DNA of 20,657 nt from a virus, in the IMG/VR virus record IMGVR_UViG_3300035670_011648, positions 1 through 20,657 of that record; one strand, 5' to 3'. Below, in pieces: positions 15,203 through 20,657 of the stretch. The notes below the pieces were generated by a model, which saw nothing but the letters and a program-made list of their open reading frames with translations, was not told the origin of the DNA and did no database searches. A program made the translations under genes and the position numbers. The stretch's first letter is position 1. Each line of letters starts with the position of its first letter.

Positions 15203-15888
15203 TCGATATCGTATTTGTTATTCCTGAAATTACCAAAGGTATGAAGTCTTTTGGACCAAAATCTTTGATTCATATAAAAAACATATCTGTTATTGAACAT
15301 CAGCTAATGCAAATACGTTCACATTTTCGAAATAATCATATATACTTGCTTACAGGTTTTGAGTCAGATAAAATTAAAAAAGTAGTTTCGTCATCCAGAT
15401 ATGTTACTAAAAAAAAGCATATTCACATCTTAGAAAATAAATCATATGAATCTCATAATCAAACATCGTCAATCCACCAGTATGCTCAACAGTATCAATC
15501 CAATCACGGAGCTATGTTTATTAACAATGGTATATTAACCAAATATAATTTTTCAAAAATAATTAACAAAAACAAAAATCACTTATTTTTTGTAGGAGGA
15601 CAAAAGGCTAACTTTAATATTGGTAGTTCTCAACTAGATTCAATTGAATATTTGTTTTACGATCTTCCTAATTTGTGGTCAGAATGTGTTTATCTAACCA
15701 ACCAATCAATTCATTATATTAAAGAACTGAATATTGATAATATTAAATCTATTTTTTTCTTTGAGCTAATAAACCAGCTTATAGATAAGCAGTTTGAATT
15801 CGACAGTGCAACAATACCAAAAACACAAATACTCAAAATCATTAATATAAAAGATACCTCCAAAGTTAAAAATTTTATCAATGCCTAA
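15199..15888 (+). CDS. Nucleotidyltransferase-like (NTP_transferase fold) protein
   Basis: 229 aa. The N-terminus, VFVIPEITKGMKSFGPKSLI then VIEHQLMQIR, follows the layout of sugar-phosphate nucleotidyltransferases (hydrophobic strand, G-x-G-x-R-M loop, P-K-x-L, then I-x-x-Q-L). Here the loop is TKGMKSFGPK: K21 of the PK motif is kept, but the Arg before Met is Gly and the small-residue loop is altered. A later segment, GAMFINNGILTKYNF, sits where such enzymes place the metal-binding Asp (D-x-D or G-D); no Asp is present. Active nucleotidyltransferases make NDP-sugars for glycosyltransferases, so a modified or inactive form fits the neighbourhood. Overlaps: ATGA upstream, 8 bases downstream. 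Confidence 0.6.
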   Translation: MIDIVFVIPEITKGMKSFGPKSLIHIKNISVIEHQLMQIRSHFRNNHIYLLTGFESDKIKKVVSSSRYVTKKKHIHILENKSYESHNQTSSIHQYAQQYQSNHGAMFINNGILTKYNFSKIINKNKNHLFFVGGQKANFNIGSSQLDSIEYLFYDLPNLWSECVYLTNQSIHYIKELNIDNIKSIFFFELINQLIDKQFEFDSATIPKTQILKIINIKDTSKVKNFINA

Positions 15889-16525
15889 AACAAAAATTAT
15901 TATCTCCAATACGCGATCTAGATTTCTTAACATGCTGCGAAATAATCTTGTCAGTCATGTCAATAATATAGATGCTTATGTCGTTGACGTTAATGATATT
16001 TTTAAAGCATATGACATTATTAAACCCGCTCATATTTATCTTGATAAAAACGATACACATAATAAAGCTATCAAATTATTTAAGCAAGATATTATTTTAC
16101 AGAGCGGTAACTGTACTATACATGATAACGACTCGGCGTTTTGTCATATTACTGATATTAAAATATATTACAATCAAAACCTAAAAAGAAACAATACTCT
16201 AGCAATTATATTTGACTCATACTCAGACGATAATTTGTTACAAAAACTAGATGCTGATAGTATACCGTATCATATATTTGATTCGCCTCATATATTACAT
16301 AAATATAATTTAGGCTTATTAACAGACAACGAAAAAGCACACATTATGAATACTTATCGTGGCATCATTACACCACACAAAGCATATATAGCAGAAAGCA
16401 AAATTTGTAACTGTCCACACTATGATATGTTGGACCCTGATAGTATTATCAATAATAAGCTACAAAATTTCAACGATGCAGTTATTGATATCAACGAATA
16501 TATTAAAAACAACTTATATGAATAA
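15881..16525 (+). CDS. Unknown, Rossmann-like; possible degenerate glycosyltransferase
   Basis: 214 aa. The N-terminal unit (TKIIISNTRSRFLNMLRNNL, with ADAYVVDVND-like spacing afterwards) suggests a Rossmann strand-turn-helix. The second half, NTLAIIFDSYSDD, then YHIFDSPHILHKYNLGLL, then YRGIITPHKAYIAESKICNC, runs in the same order as the donor-domain end of the protein encoded at 13387-14103 (strand, L-rich helix, Y-x-hydrophobic strand, A-E/Q, small, C-x-C), so the two may be distant relatives. No catalytic residues can be assigned. Start overlaps the previous stop by ATGCCTAA and the end overlaps the next ATG by ATGAATAA. Function unknown. Confidence 0.5.
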   Translation: MPKTKIIISNTRSRFLNMLRNNLVSHVNNIDAYVVDVNDIFKAYDIIKPAHIYLDKNDTHNKAIKLFKQDIILQSGNCTIHDNDSAFCHITDIKIYYNQNLKRNNTLAIIFDSYSDDNLLQKLDADSIPYHIFDSPHILHKYNLGLLTDNEKAHIMNTYRGIITPHKAYIAESKICNCPHYDMLDPDSIINNKLQNFNDAVIDINEYIKNNLYE

Positions 16526-16979
16526 AAATCTAGATATAGGCATTATAGCCAATACAGCAAATCAGTTTATTCTAGGCTGCAAAATACTTAATGAGTATAT
16601 TATTAATCGTCCAGAGAAACAAAGTATTATTTTTCATACTAATGATGTTGATTATTTTAATACTAACTTGATTCCTATTCTGCCGATTTGTGAATGCAAG
16701 TTCTTTTACGGCAACTTATTAGTGTTCGATATACAAGGACTAACTATTGCTCTTGACTGTCCGAATATTTCACAGATTATCCTATATCTACAGGATCACA
16801 TATGGCAGTCACACTCAAACAGGTCATATTTTAGCCTATATCAACTATTCAATCATCCAAAAATAGTAGTTGTTGCTACAGACGAACAGAAAGCACATGA
16901 TTATTATCATTGTTGGAGTAGAAAACCAGACCTAGTATGCGGAGACATAAGCTATGACAAACTTTCACAAGTCTTATAA
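16518..16979 (+). CDS. Unknown small Rossmann-like protein
   Basis: 153 aa from ATG 16518, chosen because ATGAATAA overlaps the upstream stop by 8 bases, as at two other junctions, and because the product opens with a nucleotide-fold-like strand (LDIGIIANTANQFILGCKIL). An in-frame ATG at 16422 would lie deep in the upstream gene. Other strands are KIVVVATDEQKAHDYYHCW and QGLTIALDCPNISQIILYL. I see no catalytic motif. Last of the degenerate glycosyltransferase-like series; its end overlaps the endonuclease by 26 bases. Function not recognised. Confidence 0.5.
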   Translation: MNKNLDIGIIANTANQFILGCKILNEYIINRPEKQSIIFHTNDVDYFNTNLIPILPICECKFFYGNLLVFDIQGLTIALDCPNISQIILYLQDHIWQSHSNRSYFSLYQLFNHPKIVVVATDEQKAHDYYHCWSRKPDLVCGDISYDKLSQVL

Positions 16980-17763
16980 TGTTTTAACAGATCAAGAAAA
17001 ACAAAAAATCATTCACAAGCTGTATCATCAGGACAAAATGAGTTTTGCAGATATAGCCAAAGAATATAATACTTATGCTAATCGCGTCAGAAGAGATGCA
17101 AAATCTTTTAATATTCCTATTAGAAATAAGTCGGAAGCCCAAAAGAATGCTCTTAACATAGGTAAGCACAAACATCCAACCAAAGGTAGTGTTAGAGATC
17201 AAGAAACTAAAAACAAAATAGGTATGTCTGTTCTTAAGTCTTGGTCAGAAATGTCTACTCAAGAATTACAATCTCGTAAAAATAAAGCTAAGGCAGCGTG
17301 GGATGCTTTAGATGACAATACTAAAAGCAATATTTTACAAAAGGCCAACGAAGCAGTTCGACAAGCTAGTAAGGTAGGATCTAAGCTAGAAAAATATTTA
17401 TTAGAAAAGCTACTAAAAGATGGTCATAGGGTAGACTTTCATAAAGAGCAAATGTTGGTAAACACCAAGTTGCAAATAGACATTTTCCTGCCTACTATCA
17501 ATACGGCCATAGAGGTGGATGGGCCGTCTCATTTTGAGCCAGTATGGGGTGATGAATCCCTGAAAAGAAATATCAAGTATGATAATAAAAAAACCGGTTT
17601 GATTTTAGGTAAAGGTCTTGTACTAATCCGAATCAAACAAACCAAAGATTTCTCTAAATCTAGAGCCGAAATAATCTTTGAAAGACTACAGACAGAATTA
17701 ATAAAAATTGCAAACAAATTTCCAGAACCTAATAATAGAATTATAGAACTAGGAGACGAATAA
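16954..17763 (+). CDS. HTH + PD-(D/E)XK endonuclease, homing-endonuclease-like
   Basis: 269 aa. Residues ~12-57 form a resolvase-type helix-turn-helix (LTDQEKQKIIHKLYHQDKMS, then FADIAKEYNTYANRVRRDAK), followed by a lysine-rich region with NUMOD3-like repeats (SEAQKNALNIGKHKHPTKGS; ETKNKIGMSVLKSWSEMS). The C-terminal catalytic domain has E146 (GSKLEKYL), D176 (LQIDIFLP), E187-V-D189 (AIEVDGPSHF) and H193, the VSR/DUF559 or EDxHD type found in free-standing phage homing endonucleases. SD GGAGA at 16941-16945. No obvious split or intron-bearing target is visible next to it, so a domesticated recombination nuclease beside the annealing protein is the alternative. The catalytic fold also occurs, without the DNA-binding part, in the gene at 760-1182. 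Confidence 0.75.
   Translation: MTNFHKSYNVLTDQEKQKIIHKLYHQDKMSFADIAKEYNTYANRVRRDAKSFNIPIRNKSEAQKNALNIGKHKHPTKGSVRDQETKNKIGMSVLKSWSEMSTQELQSRKNKAKAAWDALDDNTKSNILQKANEAVRQASKVGSKLEKYLLEKLLKDGHRVDFHKEQMLVNTKLQIDIFLPTINTAIEVDGPSHFEPVWGDESLKRNIKYDNKKTGLILGKGLVLIRIKQTKDFSKSRAEIIFERLQTELIKIANKFPEPNNRIIELGDE
17751..17756 (+). promoter_or_regulatory. SD for the annealing-protein gene
   Basis: AGGAGA seven bases before ATG 17764, inside the end of the endonuclease gene. Fixes the start that follows directly after the upstream TAA. Confidence 0.6.
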
Positions 17764-18483
17764 ATGGCTAAGAGCAAGGAAAAGACAGTTGATGTTTCGG
17801 AAGTGGTAGAAAAGAAAGTAGGAATCAATGATCTAGAATGGAACGACTATGTTCTTGGTCTATTATCAGAAGATGAAAAAATTGCCGGCAATCCTACAAC
17901 AGATGGTTTAAGAAGAATTTTTGAAATAGCCTTAAATTGTAGACTAATATCGTCAACCACAACTGTTGTACAAAGCCCTGACCCGAATAACGAAAAAAGG
18001 GCCACTGTAGTTCATTCTCTAACCTATCGTTTAAATCCTGAGGTGTCCGACCCAGAAGGTTTAAATATGTTGACTGTGGATGGCTCTGCTGACGTTTATT
18101 GGGGTAATTGTGACAAAATCTATCGCAATCATCCTGTAGCAGTAGCGGAGACCAGAGCCGAGGGACGAGCACTAAGAAGAGCATTGAGACTCAGGAAAGT
18201 TGTGGCTGCTGAAGAGTTGGCCACTAATATAGAGGATGATCCTACAGGGGATTCTGTTTCTAGAATTAGTAGTAATCAAATTAATTTTATAGATGTTATG
18301 TCAAAAAGGTTAAACATTAATACTTTAGCACTAATCAATAGTCTTGGTTTTGATAGTAAATATATTAAAAACTTGATGCATGAAGATGCTGTTGCTATAA
18401 TAAGGGAGCTATCTAAGCATCAACAAAATTTGGACACCGTGTCTGAAAGCTTAAAGGGCTATGACGAATCATGGAAATTGTGA
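17764..18483 (+). CDS. Probable single-strand annealing protein (Rad52/ERF-like)
   Basis: 239 aa. The central segment PVAVAETRAEGRALRRALRL (124-143) is the kind of basic helix that ends the core of Rad52/Sak- and ERF-type phage annealing proteins (compare the K-A-x-T-D-A-L-K-R-A-L-R pattern of Rad52). It is preceded by strands (ATVVHSLTYRLNP; ADVYWGNCDKIY) suited to the beta-sheet of that fold. A separate helical C-terminal domain (SSNQINFIDVMSKRLNIN onward) resembles the tail of such proteins. The role would be annealing complementary ssDNA in recombination. Context agrees: a nuclease lies upstream and a zinc-ribbon protein downstream. Good SD and start. The family is inferred from pattern; no single diagnostic residue settles it. 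Confidence 0.55.
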   Translation: MAKSKEKTVDVSEVVEKKVGINDLEWNDYVLGLLSEDEKIAGNPTTDGLRRIFEIALNCRLISSTTTVVQSPDPNNEKRATVVHSLTYRLNPEVSDPEGLNMLTVDGSADVYWGNCDKIYRNHPVAVAETRAEGRALRRALRLRKVVAAEELATNIEDDPTGDSVSRISSNQINFIDVMSKRLNINTLALINSLGFDSKYIKNLMHEDAVAIIRELSKHQQNLDTVSESLKGYDESWKL

Positions 18484-18490
18484 GGCACAT

Positions 18491-18841
18491 ATGAAACTAA
18501 CATATAAAGCGAGCGATAAATTAGCTTTTGAAATCGAAGGTGAAGGACAAAAAGAAGTATTCAAGGGTTTAGCCACGGTACAAGAAATCTTTGGAGAAGA
18601 AAAGTGCGGACTATGTAGTTCTAACAGTGTCAGATTCGTAGTAAGAAATGTAGATGATAATGATTACTATGAAATGAGATGTAATGAGTGTGGAGCCGTA
18701 TTAAGTTTTGGTCAACACAAAAAGGGTGGCACCCTATTTCCAAAGCGTAAAGACGACGAAGGTTCATGGCTACCAAATAAGGGCTGGTATAAGTGGCAAA
18801 AAGATCAGGCTTCTACAGATAAGTCTAAAGGTAAAAAGTAA
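18491..18841 (+). CDS. Zinc-ribbon phage protein
   Basis: 116 aa from ATG 18491, selected by GAGG at 18482-18485 and by the protein then starting at a natural strand (MKLTYKASDKLAFEIEGEGQ). The ribbon is C39-x2-C42 (KCGLC) and C64-x2-C67 (RCNECGA), with NDYYEMRCNECG between, then a GQHKKGGTLFPKRK segment and a GW-x-x-W ending. Proteins with this layout are familiar beside phage recombination genes; their role is not known to me, and ssDNA or partner binding is a guess. The C-terminal tail is lysine-rich (TDKSKGKK). It is the last plus-strand gene before the direction change. Confidence 0.7.
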   Translation: MKLTYKASDKLAFEIEGEGQKEVFKGLATVQEIFGEEKCGLCSSNSVRFVVRNVDDNDYYEMRCNECGAVLSFGQHKKGGTLFPKRKDDEGSWLPNKGWYKWQKDQASTDKSKGKK

Positions 18842-18848
18842 ACAAATA

Positions 18849-19298
18849 TTACCACTTGTGAATCGGGCAGTGCTGGTCTGACCAATCTAATTTAGAAATA
18901 AATCTAGCTTGTCTAGAAATTGGACAGCCGCACTGCATACAAGCCGAGCCATCAAAAAACTCACAGCTTTGACATATAGCATATCTTTTATTTCTTTCTG
19001 TTGTCGAAGTTCTTCTAGCTCCTGATAATATATGTTTTACTGATGCTTTGAGAAAATTATATGTCTTAATAAAGATATTTGGTTGTTTATATACAACTTT
19101 TATAGGTTCTGGACGATACTTGCTATCTATCTCTAGAACACTATTCTGTATTTTTTTATGGCATGGCATCTTAATTTGTGTTTGATTATGTTTATCAGAC
19201 ACTATAAACTCTGTTCCACAGACAGAGCATTTATATTTTCCTTCAGACACCTCATATAATTCACAAAATATATTATCATCAAAAAATTTGATTTGCAT
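18849..19298 (-). CDS. Cys-rich zinc protein at the virion-module edge
   Basis: 149 aa on the minus strand. Two metal sites: an N-terminal one, C24-x2-C27 ... C46-H47, and a dense C-terminal one with C109-x2-C112 ... C120-x2-C123-x-C125 ... C144 (ICQSC, CMQCGCP, HCPIHKW). The final pattern CxxC-x7-CxxCxC-x18-CPxxKW is a recurring one in small phage proteins encoded near tail and structural genes. No enzyme motif is visible. It converges with the plus-strand operon across only 7 bases and is last in the minus-strand cluster, close behind the Thr/Pro-rich gene. Confidence 0.7.
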   Translation of the reverse strand: MQIKFFDDNIFCELYEVSEGKYKCSVCGTEFIVSDKHNQTQIKMPCHKKIQNSVLEIDSKYRPEPIKVVYKQPNIFIKTYNFLKASVKHILSGARRTSTTERNKRYAICQSCEFFDGSACMQCGCPISRQARFISKLDWSDQHCPIHKW

Positions 19299-19304
19299 AT
19301 TATA

Positions 19305-20168
19305 TCATCCTGAATCTGGTACTTGAGTACAAGTAAAATAAGTTGTTTCTGTAGGCGTTAAAGTAGGAGTTTGTGTTTGTGTAGGAGACGGGGTTGGTGT
19401 GCGAGTTGACGTCTGAGTTTTGGTCTGTGTATTGGTTTGAGTTGGTGTTGGAGACAAACTCATAGAAGGAGATACCGAAGGCGAAGGAGATGGGGGAGGA
19501 GTGCTAGTGGGTGTGGATGAAGGGGTTTTGGTTATTGTGGGAGTTAAACTAGACGATGGTGTTATAGACGGTGTGACAGGAGGAACGCTAGGAGCTGGGA
19601 CTAGCATAAATGGAATCCTAACTTCTCCTTCAACAATTTTCACGTTAAAAGGATATATAAGTTCACGACATGTGTTAGTGGGAATACTAAGGCTAGAATC
19701 TACTGGCGGGCATATAAAAACTTTTTTAAGTAAATTACCATAGTCTCTACTGGCGACTTGTTCGGTATTATCATCTATAATTTTTCCAGGACCTATAATC
19801 AAAGAAGATAATGGTTTGACATAGCCGCAATCTCCTGCTTCATTAGTATAACAAAATTTGACTTTGGTTCCAATAGCAGTTCCGATAAAATATTTGATAC
19901 CTGGACGAGTGGGTGTTGGAGAAGGGGTGGGTGTTTTTGTTGTGGTATGAGTGGGTGTTTGTGTAGGAGTACCAGTACTGGTAAGCGTTGGAGTAGGTGT
20001 GTTGGTTGGTGTTTGTGTTGGTGTCTTACTGGGCGTTCTGGTGTTAGTTGGGGTTTGAGTTTTGGTTGGAGATGGTGTGTTAGTGGGGGTGGTGGTTTTG
20101 GTCGTTGTATTACTAGGAGTAATAGAAGGAGACGGAGTAGGCGTTCTGGTGATACAAATAGTTCTCAT
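19305..20168 (-). CDS. Mucin-like Thr/Pro-rich protein, likely virion-associated
   Basis: 287 aa. Two low-complexity regions of T-P, S-P and T-x-T units (residues 8-89 and 191-275) flank a globular core of about 100 residues (GIKYFIGTAIGTKVKFCYTN onward) with C106, C114, C153 and C167 that could form two disulfides. Such T/P linkers are common in exposed virion or tail-associated proteins of aquatic phages and provide long stretches of possible O-glycosylation sites. No signal peptide or membrane segment. The start is 2 bases after the upstream stop (TAG, CT, ATG), so translation is coupled. No enzyme domain seen. Function unknown. Confidence 0.65.
   Translation of the reverse strand: MRTICITRTPTPSPSITPSNTTTKTTTPTNTPSPTKTQTPTNTRTPSKTPTQTPTNTPTPTLTSTGTPTQTPTHTTTKTPTPSPTPTRPGIKYFIGTAIGTKVKFCYTNEAGDCGYVKPLSSLIIGPGKIIDDNTEQVASRDYGNLLKKVFICPPVDSSLSIPTNTCRELIYPFNVKIVEGEVRIPFMLVPAPSVPPVTPSITPSSSLTPTITKTPSSTPTSTPPPSPSPSVSPSMSLSPTPTQTNTQTKTQTSTRTPTPSPTQTQTPTLTPTETTYFTCTQVPDSG
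19344..19598 (-). repeat. Thr/Pro-coding low-complexity tract (distal)
   Basis: Irregular short repeats encoding T-P, T-x-T and S-P units (protein residues 191-275). The plus strand is G/T-rich here, with runs such as GGGGGAGG near 19493, unlike the surrounding AT-rich DNA. A site prone to repeat-length change by slippage. Confidence 0.7.
19902..20147 (-). repeat. Thr/Pro-coding low-complexity tract (proximal)
   Basis: Second irregular T-P/T-x-T repeat tract (protein residues 8-89), with alternating ACN and CCN codons on the coding strand and G/T-rich complement. It mirrors the distal tract on the other side of the globular core. Confidence 0.7.
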
Positions 20169-20170
20169 AG

Positions 20171-20657
20171 CTATTCTAACAATGTAGGCATTGATTTTTG
20201 TTCACTATTATCACAGCCAGTTGCGCTAGTGTCATATTCGTATGGAATCCATTCGAAAATATTTAAAGTCTGTAAATTAAAGGTTTTCATTTCAACGCCA
20301 TCCCTACTACCAAAAAATGCTCTAAAAATCATCTCATTAAGTAACTTATAATAAGAAGGTACGGTATTTCTGACAACCCCAGGATTACTCTTTTGTGTGA
20401 AAGAACATATCCATGACAGGAAAGTATTTTTTATATCCATCCCATCGGTTCTACTAAATCCACCACGAGCTGTTGTTCCATTTGGAGAGAGAATATATTT
20501 ATCATAAACCATATCAAAATTCTTTAGTTTTCTAGTAATATTTTTAAACCTAATTAAAATTTTAGTTTTTTTATCAAGAATATCAGCAGCCTTAACATAC
20601 TTACCACTACCGTGTGTATTTTTAGGAACCCAATATTGTTCTTTAGTTACAAATATA
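20171..20657 (-). CDS. Unknown protein, N-terminus outside window
   Basis: The minus-strand frame is open from the window edge to TAG at 20171-20173, so at least 161 codons belong to a gene that starts further right. The visible part begins inside a lysine-rich region (TKEQYWVPKNTHGSGKYVKA, then KKTKILIRF) and continues through GFSRTDGMDIKNTFLSWICS and VPSYYKLLNEMIFRAFFG. No catalytic motif or membrane segment is visible. A virion or tail role is plausible from position beside the Thr/Pro-rich gene, but I do not recognise it. An internal ATG at 20512 is not the likely start because the frame continues upstream. Confidence 0.6.
   Translation of the reverse strand, partial: IFVTKEQYWVPKNTHGSGKYVKAADILDKKTKILIRFKNITRKLKNFDMVYDKYILSPNGTTARGGFSRTDGMDIKNTFLSWICSFTQKSNPGVVRNTVPSYYKLLNEMIFRAFFGSRDGVEMKTFNLQTLNIFEWIPYEYDTSATGCDNSEQKSMPTLLE

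Noticed and set aside
19947-20351. Gly/Arg/Ser-rich open frame on the plus strand over the T/P-rich gene
   Set aside because: It is the complement of the ACN/CCN repeats; composition is an artefact of the repeat and there is no SD.

Overview
The window is a stretch of an AT-rich tailed-phage genome (Caudoviricetes-like). Three things point to this: genes are packed with 1-35 base overlaps, a complete virus-type replication and recombination set is present, and an opposite-strand block at the right end looks virion-related. No tRNA, rRNA, CRISPR, integrase or transposase was seen. The host cannot be named from the sequence. The replisome is bacterial in type (DnaB-like helicase, DnaG-like primase, Pol III alpha, DnaQ-like exonuclease) rather than T4-type PolB, though the RecA/UvsX, dNMP kinase and candidate UvsY genes recall T4-like phages.

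Layout. 1-10300 (+): replication and recombination operon, consisting of a RecA-family recombinase (5' end outside the window), a VSR/DUF559-like nuclease, a helical protein that may be a recombination mediator, replicative helicase, primase, dNMP kinase, a Cas4/RecB-like nuclease, and then a DNA polymerase III alpha subunit broken into two genes. A 61-aa protein and a DEDDh proofreading exonuclease lie between the polymerase halves. 10297-10800 (+): SSB as an apparently self-contained unit, with an extended -10 promoter, strong SD, codon bias unlike its neighbours and an intrinsic terminator. 10810-16979 (+): eight genes, starting with a recognisable GT-B glycosyltransferase that carries an internal zinc ribbon, followed by seven small, very AT-rich genes that look like degenerate glycosyltransferase, nucleotidyltransferase or methyltransferase relatives. 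16954-18841 (+): HTH plus PD-(D/E)XK endonuclease, a probable single-strand annealing protein and a zinc-ribbon protein. 18849-20657 (-): a Cys-rich zinc protein, a mucin-like Thr/Pro-rich protein and a partial unknown gene, converging on the left block and probably the edge of the virion module.

How they fit. Helicase and primase open and prime the fork. The split Pol III alpha plus the separate exonuclease would form the polymerase. SSB, the RecA-like protein, the annealing protein and the nucleases handle ssDNA and recombination, and the kinase feeds dNTP pools. The glycosyltransferase-like block probably modifies a macromolecule. The Thr/Ser-rich protein at the right end is one possible acceptor, but that is inference.

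Most worth a second look: the fractured polymerase with its proofreader between the halves, the nuclease gene whose conserved N-terminus requires a non-AUG (ATA) start, and the row of degenerate glycosyltransferase-like genes.
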